Origin: an uncultured Aliiroseovarius sp.
GTDB lineage: Bacteria; Pseudomonadota; Alphaproteobacteria; Rhodobacterales; Rhodobacteraceae
Direction: 5' to 3'
Assembly: GCA_938023895.1 (NCBI GenBank)
Contig: CALJDH010000298.1
Span: 1 to 18,944, forward strand
DNA: 18,944 bases
Shown here: in pieces, positions 5,733 to 14,456 of the stretch
Layout of the letters: every line of letters begins with the position of its first letter
How positions within the stretch are numbered: position 1 is the stretch's first letter
Made by a program: the position numbers and the translations under genes
Notes under the pieces: generated by a model
Told to the model about the DNA's origin: nothing
The model's input: the letters and a program-made list of their open reading frames with translations, nothing else
Databases searched by the model: none

Positions 5733-8700
5733 TTAGCTACAGCCCGTGGTCGAGCCGCAGGTGTTACACTTCATGCAGGTGCCGTTGCGCACCAGCGTGT
5801 AGTTTCCGCACTCGCCACAGGGATCGCCTTCATAGCCCTGCATCTTTGCCTTAGTGCGTGCATCAATGGTGTTCACAGTCCCGGTCGAAACCGAGGTCTC
5901 GGTCACCGACATCTCGACCACAGCGGTGTCGCCACCCGCTGTTTCCGGCACCAATGTGTTCAAAGTCGCCACAGGATCAGTTCCGGTCAGAACCGTCCCG
6001 CCCGCTTCGGCTCCGCCCTGCAGCACCACCAGTTCTTGCGGAAGACGCTTACGCAGATAGCCGGTCGAGCTGATTTGTTTCAGCACTTCCAGGGACTTGG
6101 TGGCAGCCGTCTCGGACGGCTCTTGGACGTTGGATACGCCCTCTTCCTCGCCACGGCCCAGATCGTCGAACGTGGCCCCTTGCGGTTTCACATGCGCCAG
6201 ATCGGTGCGGTCCAGATAGGACACGGCCAGCTCGCGGAAGATGTAGTCAAGGATCGACGTCGCATTCTTGATCGAGTCGTTGCCCTGCACCATGCCCGCC
6301 GGTTCGAACTTGGTGAAGGTGAAGGCGTCCACGAACTCTTCCAGCGGCACGCCGTATTGCAGACCTACCGAGACAGCGATGGCGAAGTTGTTCATCATTG
6401 CACGGAAGCCAGCGCCTTCCTTGTGCATGTCGATGAAGATCTCGCCCAGATTGCCGTCCTCATATTCGCCGGTGCGCAGATAGACCTTGTGGCCGCCGAC
6501 GATGGCTTTCTGTGTATAGCCCTTACGGCGCTCGGGCAGCTTTTCGCGTCCTCGAGCCACTTCCTTGATCACCACTTTTTCGATGATTTTCTCGGCCATT
6601 GTCACGGCTTTCTCGTGGGCCGAGCCCGAGGCCAAAATTTCTTCCGCCTCTTCATCATCTTCGACCAAAGCGGCTGCCAAAGGCTGGCTGAGTTTCGAAC
6701 CGTCACGATAGAGTGCATTGGCCTTCACACCCAGCGACCAGCTGAGTTCATAAGCCTTCTGACAGTCCTCGATCGTCGCGTCATTCGGCATATTGATCGT
6801 TTTCGAGATCGCGCCCGAAATAAACGACTGCGCCGCGGCCATCATGTGGATGTGGCTGTCAACACTCAGGAAACGCTTGCCTTTTTTGCCGCACGGGTTG
6901 GCGCAATCGAAGACGTTGTAATGCTCTTCCTTCAGGAACGGCGCGCCTTCCAACGTCATCGTGCCCAGCACATGATCATTCGCGGCTTCGATGTCCTGAC
7001 GGGTAAAGCCAAGGTGACGCAGCAGGTTGAACTCGGGATCGTTCAGCTTTTCAGCCGGGATGCCCAGCACATTGGTGCAGAACTCTTCGCCAAGGGTCCA
7101 CTGGTTGAACACGAAACGGATATCGAAGGCCGACGGCAGGGCTGCCTCGATCTTCTCGATCTCATTTTGACCAAAGCCATGGCCGATCAGGGTGGTGTGG
7201 TTGATCGCAGGTGCGTTGCCCATGGTGCCGTGACCGACCGCATAGGCGATGATCTCTTCGATCTGTGCGCTGTCATAGCCCAGCTTTTCAAGGGCGGCAG
7301 GCACCGAGCGGTTGATGATCTTGAAGTAACCGCCGCCGGCCAGCTTCTTGAACTTTACCAGTGCAAAGTCCGGCTCGATCCCTGTCGTATCGCAATCCAT
7401 TACCAGACCGATGGTGCCAGTCGGCGCGATTACGGACACTTGTGCGTTGCGATAACCATGCTTCTCACCCAGCGCATAGGCTTCGTCCCACGCACCCATC
7501 GCCAGATCGACCAACTTGGCATCGGGGCAGTTTTTAAGATCCAGCGGAACCGGCTTTACGGCCAGATCCTGATAGCCTTCGCTGGCGCCATAGGCCGCGT
7601 TGCGGTGGTTCTGGATGACGCGCAACATGTGCTCTTTGTTGCGTTCGTAGCCTTCAAAGGCGCCCAGCTCGCTCGCGATCTCGGCCGAGGTTGCATAGGC
7701 AACACCGGTCATGATCGCGGTCAGCGCACCACAGAGCGCACGGCCTTCGTCGCTGTCATAGCCATAGCCCATGTTCATCAGAAGGCCACCAATGTTGGCA
7801 TATCCCAGACCCAAGGTACGGAAAACATAGGACAATTCCGCGATCTCTTTCGACGGGAACTGCGCCATCATCACCGAAATCTCCAGCGTAATGGTCCACA
7901 GGCGTGTCGCGTGCATGTAGTCTTCGGCCTGGAATTGACCATCCTTCAGGAAAGTCAGCAGGTTCATCGACGCCAGGTTACATGCGGTGTCATCCAGGAA
8001 CATGTATTCCGAACACGGGTTCGAGCCGCGGATTGCGCCGTCTTCCGGGCAGGTGTGCCAGGCGTTAACCGTGTCATGGTACTGGATGCCGGGATCTGCG
8101 CAGGACCATGCGGCGTGGCCGATCTGCTCCCACAGGTCACGTGCTTTGATTGTCTTGGCGACCGAGCCATCGGTGCGGCGGATCAATTCCCAATCTGCAT
8201 CGGCTTCCACAGCTTTCAGGAAGCTGTCGGTGACGCGAACCGAGTTGTTCGAGTTCTGGCCGGAAACCGTGGCATAGGCTTCACTATCCCAGTCGGTGTC
8301 ATAGGTCGGGAACTCGATCGAGCCGAAGCCCTGTTTGGCATAGTCCAGCACGCGCTTGACGTAAGCCTCGGGGATCGCGACCTTTTTCGCCGCACGGACA
8401 GCATCTTTCAGCGTCTCGTTGACCTTCGGATCATAGGCATCTTCTTCCTTGCCGTCCCAAGCGCGGATGGCGGCGAAGATGTGGTTCAGATGCTGTTCAT
8501 GCATCTTCGAACCGGCAACCAAGCTGGCCACCTTCTGCTCTTCCTTGACCTTCCAGTTGATGTATTCTTCGATATCCGGGTGGTCGGCATCGACGATCAC
8601 CATCTTGGCCGCGCGGCGGGTGGTACCGCCCGACTTGATCGCGCCAGCAGCCCGGTCACCGATTTTCAGGAAGCCCATCAGGCCCGAGGATTTGCCGCCG

Positions 8701-9440
8701 CCCGACAGCGGTTCGTCCGCTGCCCGCAGGGACGAAAAGTTGGTGCCGGTGCCGGAACCGTATTTGAACAGACGTGCCTCGCGGACCCACAGGTCCATGA
8801 TGCCGCCATCGCCCACCAGATCGTCACCAATCGACTGAATGAAGCAGGCATGCGGCTGCGGATGCTCATAGGACGACTTCGAGCGGGTCAGCTTGCGGGT
8901 CTTGTGGTCGACATAATAGTGGCCCTGCGCCGGGCCATCGATGCCATAGGCCCAGTGCAGACCAGTGTTAAACCACTGAGGGCTGTTGGGCGCGGCGCGC
9001 TGGCTGGCCAGCATGTGGCGCATTTCGTCGAAATAGGAACGCGCGTCTTCTTCGGTGGTGAAGTAGCCACCTTTCCAACCCCAATAGGCCCACGCGCCTG
9101 CCAGACGGTCAAACACCTGCTTGGCCGAGGTCTCGCCACCGAAGCGCTCGTCTTCGGGCAGGTCCGCCATAGCCTTTTCATCGGGGACCGAGCGCCACAG
9201 GAACTCGGGAACGCCTTTTTCCTTCACCTTCTTCAAGACAGCAGGGACACCCGCCTTACGGAAGTATTTCTGCGCAATCACATCGGACGCAACTTGACTC
9301 CAGCTGGTCGGCACTTCGCAGTTGTCCAGTTTGAAAACGATGGTGCCATCTGGGTTGCGAATTTCTGACGCCGTGGTGGTAAAATCCAACTCTGAATACG
9401 CGCCCTGCCCCGATTTTGTGAATTTGCGTTCAATCTTCAT
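5733..9440 (-). CDS. nrdJ: Adenosylcobalamin-dependent class II ribonucleotide reductase
   Basis: 1235 residues, the normal size for alphaproteobacterial NrdJ. It reduces ribonucleotides to deoxyribonucleotides using a B12-generated thiyl radical, with no oxygen requirement. Visible: N-terminal region with [35 protein letters not shown], the first redox cysteine in [19 protein letters not shown], the finger-loop active site NPCSE (Cys near residue 476) followed by [14 protein letters not shown], and [10 protein letters not shown] with the C-terminal half of the barrel. The tail carries several CxxC-type pairs ([15 protein letters not shown]), consistent with the redox-shuttle or zinc-ribbon tail of this subfamily. 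AGGG lies about 5 bases before the ATG. It is monocistronic, with NrdR boxes about 200 bases upstream. No class Ia genes are in the window. Confidence 0.97.
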   Translation of the reverse strand: MKIERKFTKSGQGAYSELDFTTTASEIRNPDGTIVFKLDNCEVPTSWSQVASDVIAQKYFRKAGVPAVLKKVKEKGVPEFLWRSVPDEKAMADLPEDERFGGETSAKQVFDRLAGAWAYWGWKGGYFTTEEDARSYFDEMRHMLASQRAAPNSPQWFNTGLHWAYGIDGPAQGHYYVDHKTRKLTRSKSSYEHPQPHACFIQSIGDDLVGDGGIMDLWVREARLFKYGSGTGTNFSSLRAADEPLSGGGKSSGLMGFLKIGDRAAGAIKSGGTTRRAAKMVIVDADHPDIEEYINWKVKEEQKVASLVAGSKMHEQHLNHIFAAIRAWDGKEEDAYDPKVNETLKDAVRAAKKVAIPEAYVKRVLDYAKQGFGSIEFPTYDTDWDSEAYATVSGQNSNNSVRVTDSFLKAVEADADWELIRRTDGSVAKTIKARDLWEQIGHAAWSCADPGIQYHDTVNAWHTCPEDGAIRGSNPCSEYMFLDDTACNLASMNLLTFLKDGQFQAEDYMHATRLWTITLEISVMMAQFPSKEIAELSYVFRTLGLGYANIGGLLMNMGYGYDSDEGRALCGALTAIMTGVAYATSAEIASELGAFEGYERNKEHMLRVIQNHRNAAYGASEGYQDLAVKPVPLDLKNCPDAKLVDLAMGAWDEAYALGEKHGYRNAQVSVIAPTGTIGLVMDCDTTGIEPDFALVKFKKLAGGGYFKIINRSVPAALEKLGYDSAQIEEIIAYAVGHGTMGNAPAINHTTLIGHGFGQNEIEKIEAALPSAFDIRFVFNQWTLGEEFCTNVLGIPAEKLNDPEFNLLRHLGFTRQDIEAANDHVLGTMTLEGAPFLKEEHYNVFDCANPCGKKGKRFLSVDSHIHMMAAAQSFISGAISKTINMPNDATIEDCQKAYELSWSLGVKANALYRDGSKLSQPLAAALVEDDEEAEEILASGSAHEKAVTMAEKIIEKVVIKEVARGREKLPERRKGYTQKAIVGGHKVYLRTGEYEDGNLGEIFIDMHKEGAGFRAMMNNFAIAVSVGLQYGVPLEEFVDAFTFTKFEPAGMVQGNDSIKNATSILDYIFRELAVSYLDRTDLAHVKPQGATFDDLGRGEEEGVSNVQEPSETAATKSLEVLKQISSTGYLRKRLPQELVVLQGGAEAGGTVLTGTDPVATLNTLVPETAGGDTAVVEMSVTETSVSTGTVNTIDARTKAKMQGYEGDPCGECGNYTLVRNGTCMKCNTCGSTTGCS

Positions 9441-9642
9441 TGTGCCCTGTCCAGTCCCTTTAGTCGTCCCCTGCGGCCCGTCAGCGCAAAGGATCTGCCC
9501 TTTTCCATCAAATTCGTGCTAGTCGAAGTGGCTGCGGATAGGACACAGGAATACCGCCGAGCGCCGCACACTTTCAAAGCGTCGCACCCTTGAGACTTCA
9601 AAATCGAAGCATGGTCCCCTGTTTCACCCTACCAACCGCGAG

Positions 9643-9658
9643 CCACTATATATTGTGG
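9643..9658 (-). promoter_or_regulatory. NrdR box of nrdJ
   Basis: CCACTATATATTGTGG, 16 bases, is an almost complete match to the NrdR consensus acaCwAtATaTwGtgt. NrdR is the zinc-finger/ATP-cone repressor of ribonucleotide reductase genes. The site lies about 200 bases upstream of the nrdJ start. Expected effect: repression when dATP is plentiful. Confidence 0.8.
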
Positions 9659-9674
9659 CCCTTTCGACTAGCCC

Positions 9675-9690
9675 CCACAATCTGGCGTAG
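9675..9690 (-). promoter_or_regulatory. Degenerate second NrdR box
   Basis: CCACAATCTGGCGTAG keeps the CCACAAT half but only scattered bases of the other half. Its centre is 32 bp from the centre of the strong box, the whole-helical-turn spacing usual for NrdR box pairs. It overlaps the predicted -10 region on the minus strand. The spacing is the main support. Confidence 0.45.
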
Positions 9691-9708
9691 ACCGCCCTAT
9701 ACCGTCAA
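9680..9708 (-). promoter_or_regulatory. Possible nrdJ promoter
   Basis: On the minus strand TTGACG (9708-9703), 17 bases, then CCAGAT (9685-9680). The -35 is good and the -10 is poor. Position relative to the NrdR boxes (just upstream and overlapping) is what a repressed promoter would show. A start near 9673 would leave a 5' leader of about 230 bases; I looked for a cobalamin riboswitch B12-box there and saw none. Confidence 0.35.
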
Positions 9709-9918
9709 CGACAAATTCAAAGATATCCCCAACTCTTTTCTGTTGACGCAGGTGGTCTTTCGCCCACCGAAATGGCACCTGATTGATTCTCGGTTAATAC
9801 TACCTTTGCGTGTATCCTTATTTTACTAGCAAATTGGCCCGCTTACACACCAAACACCATATGTTGCTTGAAGTGACAGGATTCACCACAAGTCATAGCG
9901 TAAGAAACGGGCACGCCT

Positions 9919-9939
9919 TAATGCTGCGATACAGCATTA
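9919..9939. other. Perfect hairpin in nrdJ-tRNA intergenic region
   Basis: TAATGCTG (9919-9926) and CAGCATTA (9932-9939) form an 8-bp stem with loop CGATA; the plus-strand continuation TTCTATTT is T-rich. It could terminate an unannotated plus-strand RNA or be an operator. No function is assigned. Confidence 0.35.
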
Positions 9940-10067
9940 TTCTATTTCGCAAAACCTGCCTCGAATCTACGTGTGTTGGACGACCACCTCCGCAGAATTC
10001 CGACTCACTTGCGGGCACCTTGACTGACGGTCTGTGGGGGTGATGCGGGGATCCAATGGTCGCGAGG

Positions 10068-10083
10068 CCACCATATATAGTGG
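10068..10083. promoter_or_regulatory. Orphan NrdR-like box
   Basis: CCACCATATATAGTGG differs from the NrdR consensus at one central position. It is 425 bp from the strong nrdJ box and 50 bases beyond the 3' end of tRNA-Pro, with no reductase gene at the expected distance on either strand. Its flank (CGCGAGG before, C after) resembles that of the nrdJ box (CGCGAG before, C after). Confidence 0.5.
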
Positions 10084-10133
10084 CATCCTCCGCCATACGG
10101 AGATCTAAAACGACGAACTCTTTTGTAGAAGAG

Positions 10134-10210
10134 TGGTCGGGACGGCAAGATTCGAACTTGCGACCCCCTGTACCCAAAACAGGTGCGCTACCAGACTGCG
10201 CTACGCCCCG
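10134..10210 (-). tRNA. tRNA-Pro (anticodon TGG)
   Basis: 77 bases on the minus strand. Acceptor stem CGGGGCG pairs with the 3' CGTCCCG, D arm contains AGCGCAGTCTGGTAGCGC, the anticodon stem CCTGT/ACAGG encloses loop TTTGGGT with anticodon TGG, the T arm has GTTCGAATC, and CCA is encoded. It reads CCN proline codons, chiefly CCA/CCG. It follows the DUF192 gene on the same strand by 72 bases. Confidence 0.97.
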
Positions 10211-10282
10211 AACGCCTCTTCCTTACCGATGTGTTTCGGCAATGAAAAGAGAGAATTCCTCACAAAATGAAATGTTGGGCGA

Positions 10283-10789
10283 TTATTCTGAAACCGCTGC
10301 ATCACACGGCCAAGCGGCCAATGCCTGATCAAAGGCGGGATGCTTCAACGCGCTGCCTTCGGCGATTCCAAGTCGCCCAGTCATTCCCCCGTTTACTTCC
10401 AGCACAGCACTGACGCCCCACCCCCCGTCAATCAGCGTGGTGTCATGGGGGATTGCGTTCTCGTGTATCCGGGACACGATTCCATCAGGTCGAATGAAAA
10501 CTATATCGAGCGGGATGAGGGTGTTCTTCATCCAGAAGCTAACCTGCTGAGGTTTCTCGAACAGAAAGAGCATTCCGTGGGTGGTGGGCATCGTTTCGCG
10601 AAACATCAAGCCCTGAGCACGCTCTCTTGGGTCGTCCGCCACCTCAACCGTGAAGGCCGCTTGCCCCCAATCACCGCGAATAGATATGCGATCAACCTGA
10701 CAGTCCGAAGCCACTGCCCATCCAGCACTCAGGACCGCGGAAAAACCTGCGCAACAGACAATTACCCCCGCGCGCAAAGGCAAGTTCAC
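10283..10789 (-). CDS. DUF192 family exported protein
   Basis: 168 residues from GTG at 10789, chosen because that codon overlaps the stop of the upstream cold-shock gene as GTGA, and because it puts a clean signal peptide at the N-terminus (hydrophobic [17 protein letters not shown], cleavage likely after AVAS). A GTG at 10822 is an alternative that only adds an arginine-rich extension. The DUF192 core is complete: [58 protein letters not shown] and VLEVNGG. The family is a small periplasmic or secreted beta fold of unknown activity. A tRNA-Pro gene follows on the same strand. Translational coupling to the cold-shock gene is suggested by the 4-base overlap. Confidence 0.88.
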   Translation of the reverse strand: MNLPLRAGVIVCCAGFSAVLSAGWAVASDCQVDRISIRGDWGQAAFTVEVADDPRERAQGLMFRETMPTTHGMLFLFEKPQQVSFWMKNTLIPLDIVFIRPDGIVSRIHENAIPHDTTLIDGGWGVSAVLEVNGGMTGRLGIAEGSALKHPAFDQALAAWPCDAAVSE

Positions 10790-11331
10790 ACTGCGGAGCC
10801 GTCGTCGACAGCCGCATCCCACGCATGAACAGAAACGGCCATCTTGCCACGCTTGCCATCGGCCGCACGAATGCTGATCGCCTCTCCTGGCTGCAGATCG
10901 GCCAGACCGGAACGTCGCAGAACTTCGATGTGCACGAAAATGTCTTCGGAACTGCCAAACGCATTAGCGAACCCAAAACCCTTGGCCTTGTCGAACCACT
11001 TTACGCGGGCGGGTTCCATATCTCCGATGCTATCGGGATCAACCAGCCCCTCGACGATCTCTTCCAACTGATGGATGCTTTCCCCTTCTGGGGGCGCAAT
11101 CGACAATACGCTGATCGCTTGATAGCCACGATCCGTGGCCTGAACGGTGATTTCAATGCTAGATCCGTCGGCGACAGAGCTTTGGCCAAAATTGCGTAAA
11201 ACATTGGCATGTAACAGAATATCTGCTCCACCTTCATTCGCAACAACAAACCCGAACCCCTTATTCGGATCGAACCATTTGACCTGCCCTTGCACCACCT
11301 CTGGCGCTCGGGCGTCACCCATCTGCGACAT
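10786..11331 (-). CDS. Double cold-shock-domain protein
   Basis: 181 residues. Start at ATG 11331, with AGAGG 5 bases upstream; a GTG at 11346 would lie upstream of that site. Two cold-shock domains are visible: the first at about residues 12-80 ([29 protein letters not shown]) and the second at about 105-172 ([31 protein letters not shown]). Each keeps the RNP1 (KGFGF) and RNP2-like (IFVH/ILLH) motifs that bind single-stranded RNA or DNA. The acidic linker [21 protein letters not shown] separates them. Two-domain CspA-like proteins are common in alphaproteobacteria and act as RNA chaperones. Its stop overlaps the DUF192 start by 4 bases. Confidence 0.93.
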   Translation of the reverse strand: MSQMGDARAPEVVQGQVKWFDPNKGFGFVVANEGGADILLHANVLRNFGQSSVADGSSIEITVQATDRGYQAISVLSIAPPEGESIHQLEEIVEGLVDPDSIGDMEPARVKWFDKAKGFGFANAFGSSEDIFVHIEVLRRSGLADLQPGEAISIRAADGKRGKMAVSVHAWDAAVDDGSAV

Positions 11332-11445
11332 ATCAACCTCTAGCACATTTCATCCCCATCTTTACTATTGAGGCGTTTGCGCAGCCGACGCAAGCCCTCC
11401 GGCCCTGTATTTTTGGATAGGTAGAGACAACAAGCAGCAATATTT

Positions 11446-12051
11446 TCAGGGATTCAGGCGCTCGACCTTCCAGTCCTGACCCAGCGCAGAGCGCCTCCAC
11501 CGGAAGCGGTCATGCAGCCGGAATGCACCATCTGCCCAGAACTCGATTTCACTTGGCTGGATGCGATATCCACCCCAGAATTCTGGACGCTGCGGGGTAG
11601 GCCCATGCTGAGCCGTTACCTTTGCAACTTTGGCCATCAAGCTGGCCCGCGACGACAACGGTTGGCTTTGACGAGAGGCCCAGGCACCAAGTTTGCTTTT
11701 CAGCGATCGTGACGCAAAGTAATTGTCGGCCTGCACTCCTTCTTCGCGGGTTACGGTTCCACGCACGCGAATTTGGCGCCTGAGACTTTTCCAGTGCATG
11801 ACGAATGCAGCCTTCCCGGCCTGTTCGATTTCCTGCGCCTTCACCGAGCCATAATTCGTGTAGAAAACGAACGCGTCGTCTTCGATGTCTTTCAGAAGCA
11901 CCATCCGCGCATTTGGCAGACCATCGGCATCAACGGTCGAAAGCGCAATCGCATTCGGATCATTCAGTTCGCTTTTTTCGGCGTCGGCCAACCAGTTACG
12001 TGCAATGGCAAACGGGTCATCCCCCGCAAAAATTCCGTCACGTTCAGACAT
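11446..12051 (-). CDS. pdxH: Pyridoxamine/pyridoxine 5'-phosphate oxidase
   Basis: 201 residues. It is the FMN enzyme that oxidises pyridoxamine- or pyridoxine-5'-phosphate to pyridoxal-5'-phosphate, the last step of B6 synthesis and salvage. The start at 12051 is favoured over the ATG at 12057 because AAGGA touches the first ATG but is 6 bases from the second. Hallmarks: [57 protein letters not shown] (FMN and substrate contacts), and the C-terminal signature [27 protein letters not shown] and VERLNP. It is divergent from fabI, with 158 bases between their starts. Confidence 0.96.
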   Translation of the reverse strand: MSERDGIFAGDDPFAIARNWLADAEKSELNDPNAIALSTVDADGLPNARMVLLKDIEDDAFVFYTNYGSVKAQEIEQAGKAAFVMHWKSLRRQIRVRGTVTREEGVQADNYFASRSLKSKLGAWASRQSQPLSSRASLMAKVAKVTAQHGPTPQRPEFWGGYRIQPSEIEFWADGAFRLHDRFRWRRSALGQDWKVERLNP

Positions 12052-12146
12052 TTGCATTCCTTTTCACTCGGCCCACAATCGCATAGCCGCCTGTCATAGG
12101 TTGGCCAAATCCCGACATTTCACAAGCACATAGCGCCATGCCGGAC

Positions 12147-12175
12147 TTGAAGACGTACCGTCAATCGCCTAAACG
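12147..12175 (+). promoter_or_regulatory. Possible fabI-gpt promoter
   Basis: TTGAAG (12147-12152), 17 bases, TAAACG (12170-12175). Only the -35 half is good. It is placed 34 bases before the fabI start in the fabI-pdxH divergent region. Confidence 0.3.
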
Positions 12176-12209
12176 GTCTTAACGCAGTATCGCGGGACGA
12201 GGAATAATT

Positions 12210-13028
12210 ATGTCGACCGAATTGATGAAGGGAAAGCGTGGCCTGATCATGGGGCTCGCGAATGATAAATCCATTGCATGGGGAATTGCGAAGGCTTGTG
12301 CCGACGCCGGCGCCGAGCTTGCCTTTTCCTATCAGGGCGAAGCACTGAAGAAGCGCGTTGGACCGCTGGCTGACCAGCTTGGGTCGGACATTGTACTGGA
12401 ATGCGATGTGGCAGATCAGGCGTCGATTGACGCACTGTTCGCCGAGCTAGAGAAGAAATGGGGCAAGTTGGACTTCATCGTCCATGCCATTGGTTTCTCG
12501 GACAAAAACGAGCTTCGTGGTCGCTATGTCGACACCAGCCCAGAAAACTTCCGCATGACCATGGACATCTCGGTTTACAGCTTCACCGCTGTCGCGCGCC
12601 GAGCGGCCGATCTGATGGCCGATGGTGGCTCGATGCTGACCCTGACCTATTACGGTGCCGAGCAGGTGATGCCGCACTACAATGTCATGGGCGTAGCCAA
12701 AGCCGCACTGGAAGCTTCGGTGCGCTATCTGGCCGAAGATCTGGGCAAAGACGGCATCCGCGTCAACTCGATCTCCGCTGGCCCGATCAAAACGCTGGCC
12801 GCCTCGGGCATCGGAGATTTCCGCTATATCCTGAAATGGAACGAGTTGAATTCGCCCCTGCGCCGCAACGTGTCGATCAACGACGTGGGCAACTCGGCCC
12901 TGTACCTGTTGTCGGATCTGGGCGCGGGTGTGACCGGCGAAACTCACCATGTCGATGCGGGCTATCACGTGGTCGGCATGAAGGCCGTCGATGCCCCCGA
13001 CATCGACGTGACCACCGGCCGCAAATAA
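12210..13028 (+). CDS. fabI: Enoyl-[acyl-carrier-protein] reductase (NADH)
   Basis: 272 residues. It reduces trans-2-enoyl-ACP in the last step of each fatty acid elongation cycle, and is the target class of triclosan. It is a short-chain dehydrogenase fold: nucleotide-binding GLANDKSIAWGIAKA (residues 15-29), ECDVADQ (64-70), HAIGFSDK, and the FabI catalytic signature with Tyr147, Tyr157 and Lys164 in TYYGAEQVMPHYNVMGVAK, matching the E. coli Y146/Y156/K163 pattern. SISAGPIKTLAASGI and the C-terminal GETHHVDAGYHVVGM complete it. Start: GAGGAATAATT precedes the ATG. It is followed 12 bases later by gpt in the same direction, suggesting one transcript. Confidence 0.96.
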   Translation: MSTELMKGKRGLIMGLANDKSIAWGIAKACADAGAELAFSYQGEALKKRVGPLADQLGSDIVLECDVADQASIDALFAELEKKWGKLDFIVHAIGFSDKNELRGRYVDTSPENFRMTMDISVYSFTAVARRAADLMADGGSMLTLTYYGAEQVMPHYNVMGVAKAALEASVRYLAEDLGKDGIRVNSISAGPIKTLAASGIGDFRYILKWNELNSPLRRNVSINDVGNSALYLLSDLGAGVTGETHHVDAGYHVVGMKAVDAPDIDVTTGRK

Positions 13029-13040
13029 GGAGCGCACAGC

Positions 13041-13562
13041 ATGAGCGATCATCGTCTGCCGCACGAAAAAGGTTTTCACATCAGCTGGGATCAGATCCAC
13101 CGCGACAGCCGTGCGCTGGCATGGCGTCTGGACGGTCAGGGTCCGGATGATGGTGCTTGGCGTGCCGTTGTTGCGATCACCCGTGGCGGCATGGCCCCAG
13201 CCATGATCGTCAGCCGTGAACTGGACATCCGTACCGTGGATACCATCAGCGTCAAATCCTATCACGCAGGCGGCGGAAAAGCCGATCAGCAGCGGGACGC
13301 ACAGGTGCTGAAATCACCGGATGCCGAGCTGATGGGCGATGGAGAAGGCATCCTGATTGTCGACGACTTGGTCGACAGCGGTAAAACGCTGGAGCTGGTC
13401 CGCGAGATGTATCCCAAAGCACATTTCGCGACGGTTTACGCCAAGCCCAAGGGGCGCCCGCAGGTGGATACCTTCATCACCGAAGTCAGTCAGGACACTT
13501 GGATTTTCTTCCCTTGGGACATGGCACTGCAATATGTCGAGCCTTATCGCGGAACAGATTAA
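13041..13562 (+). CDS. gpt: Xanthine-guanine phosphoribosyltransferase
   Basis: 173 residues. It salvages guanine and xanthine by transferring phosphoribose from PRPP, giving GMP and XMP. It has the type I PRTase fold with the PRPP-binding motif [15 protein letters not shown] at residues 104-118, [10 protein letters not shown] near residue 46-54 for the pyrophosphate loop, and the C-terminal hood segment [10 protein letters not shown] that closes over the purine. AAGGAG lies 9 bases upstream of the ATG, 12 bases after fabI. The pairing with a fatty acid gene has no obvious metabolic logic. A bidirectional terminator follows. Confidence 0.94.
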   Translation: MSDHRLPHEKGFHISWDQIHRDSRALAWRLDGQGPDDGAWRAVVAITRGGMAPAMIVSRELDIRTVDTISVKSYHAGGGKADQQRDAQVLKSPDAELMGDGEGILIVDDLVDSGKTLELVREMYPKAHFATVYAKPKGRPQVDTFITEVSQDTWIFFPWDMALQYVEPYRGTD

Positions 13563-13579
13563 ATAGTTCTGATAGAAAC

Positions 13580-13609
13580 AAAAAACCCCGGCCTAGCCGG
13601 GGTTTTTTC
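13580..13609. terminator. Bidirectional terminator, gpt versus DUF4167
   Basis: CCCCGGC (13586-13592) and GCCGGGG (13596-13602) form a perfect 7-bp stem with loop CTA, flanked by A6 on the left and T6 on the right, so it serves both convergent genes. Confidence 0.92.
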
Positions 13610-13628
13610 TTGCCAGTTCGATGGCGAA

Positions 13629-14213
13629 TTACTCGGCAGCTTCGCCGGAAGGATCATTTGTCTCGTGCGCCTGTGCAGCCTCTGACGGCTGAGCTTCTTC
13701 CTTACGGGCGGGCTTGCGCGGCTTACGAGCGCGAGACGGCTGACGACGCGGCTTGCTTTCAGGGGTTTCGACCAGACCGTTGTCAGCGTCATCAGCAATA
13801 TCGGGCTGCGGCGTTTGCGCCAAATCGGGCTGATCGCCCTCGCCAGGTACCGACTGTTCCGATTTGGCATTAGCCTGCGCTTCAGTACGCTCAGCGCGGG
13901 CATCTTTCTCGCGCTGCTGACGTTCGCGGTTCTGCTGGTCAGCTTGCTGACGGCGGGCCTCGATTTCACGCTGCGCTTCACCCAGCAGACGCGTATAGTG
14001 CTCGGCGTGTTGCTGGAAGTTTTCACCTGCCACACGGTCGTTCGACAGGAACGCATCGCGCGTCAGCTGGTTGTATTTGTCGATAATTTGCTGCGGCGTT
14101 CCGCGCACCTTACCTTCCGGGCCCGAGCTGTCATACACACGGTTGATGATGTTCCCCGGGTTGTTCCGGTTGCGGTTCGACTTGTTGCGCGAACGTGATT
14201 TCGACGATCTCAT
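13629..14213 (-). CDS. DUF4167 domain protein
   Basis: 194 residues. The N-terminal third is the conserved DUF4167 domain: a basic, Asn/Arg-rich start (SRNKSNRNRNNPGNIINRVYDSSGPEGKVRGTPQQIIDKYNQLTRDAFLSNDRVAGENFQQHAEHYTRLL cut here into conserved blocks NRVYDSSGPEGKVRG, IIDKYNQLTRDA and QQHAEHYTRL, residues about 24-75). The middle is a charged coiled-coil-like region rich in Gln/Arg/Glu (80-110). The rest is disordered, with a basic AT-hook-like patch RARKPRKPARK near residue 165-175. The family is restricted to alphaproteobacteria and its function is unknown; basic ends suggest nucleic acid or ribosome association. Location downstream of prfA-prmC is frequent in the lineage and fits a translation-linked role. 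Confidence 0.9.
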   Translation of the reverse strand: MRSSKSRSRNKSNRNRNNPGNIINRVYDSSGPEGKVRGTPQQIIDKYNQLTRDAFLSNDRVAGENFQQHAEHYTRLLGEAQREIEARRQQADQQNRERQQREKDARAERTEAQANAKSEQSVPGEGDQPDLAQTPQPDIADDADNGLVETPESKPRRQPSRARKPRKPARKEEAQPSEAAQAHETNDPSGEAAE

Positions 14214-14456
14214 ATAAAGTATCCGGTCTCAGCACAGTCTTGCGGCAATCGCCGCGCTGTTGTCTCGGTCACTGGCCGCTTGGCAGCCGGATGATCCGAT
14301 TTTTAGGGCTTGTTCCCAGCGGCGGTCCATGTGGACTGCGGCGCTGATACTCCTGCTAACCATGTGACCCAAGAAAACACAAGCCTTATGTGGAATATTT
14401 GCCAGATTTGGCGGTATTTCGCGACAATTATCGGGGTTTAGGACACAGGCTGAAGA
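14214..14456. other. Intergenic region before DUF4167 gene
   Basis: 243 bases with no gene. It is the 5' region of the DUF4167 gene on the minus strand. An imperfect hairpin is visible at 14317-14346 (outer CAGCG/CGCTG, inner GTCCA/TGGAC) and a small one at 14401-14412 (GCCA/TGGC). No clear promoter was found. Confidence 0.5.

Larger units (their letters stand above)
9441..10133. other. Gene-free intergenic region between nrdJ and tRNA-Pro
   Basis: About 690 bases, more AT-rich than the flanks, with no frame that has convincing coding character. Frames of 77-94 codons exist but show low-complexity or tRNA-derived sequence and no good ribosome-binding sites. It holds the nrdJ promoter region and NrdR boxes near 9643-9708, an 8-bp hairpin at 9919-9939, and an NrdR-like box at 10068. 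It abuts the 3' end of tRNA-Pro, a common integration site, but no integrase or second tRNA 3' copy is visible. Confidence 0.6.

Noticed and set aside
5706..9368. A 1220-codon open frame on the plus strand, antisense to nrdJ
   Set aside because: It mirrors nrdJ almost end to end, as expected from GC-rich codon bias; its translation is rich in His, Arg, Gln and Gly with no domain pattern, and nrdJ has full family motifs.
9441..9675. Cobalamin riboswitch in the nrdJ leader
   Set aside because: Considered because NrdJ is B12-dependent, but no B12-box sequence or typical core could be found by eye.
9590..10043. Two plus-strand frames of 77-79 codons in the nrdJ-tRNA gap
   Set aside because: No ribosome-binding sites, no codon bias like the neighbours, no domain features.
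9893..10177. Minus-strand 94-codon frame beginning [13 protein letters not shown]
   Set aside because: Its first part is the tRNA-Pro 3' half in translation and the rest has no recognisable pattern or ribosome-binding site.
10056..10328. Plus-strand 90-codon frame containing [15 protein letters not shown]
   Set aside because: This is the familiar false protein produced by reading across the complement of a tRNA-Pro gene.
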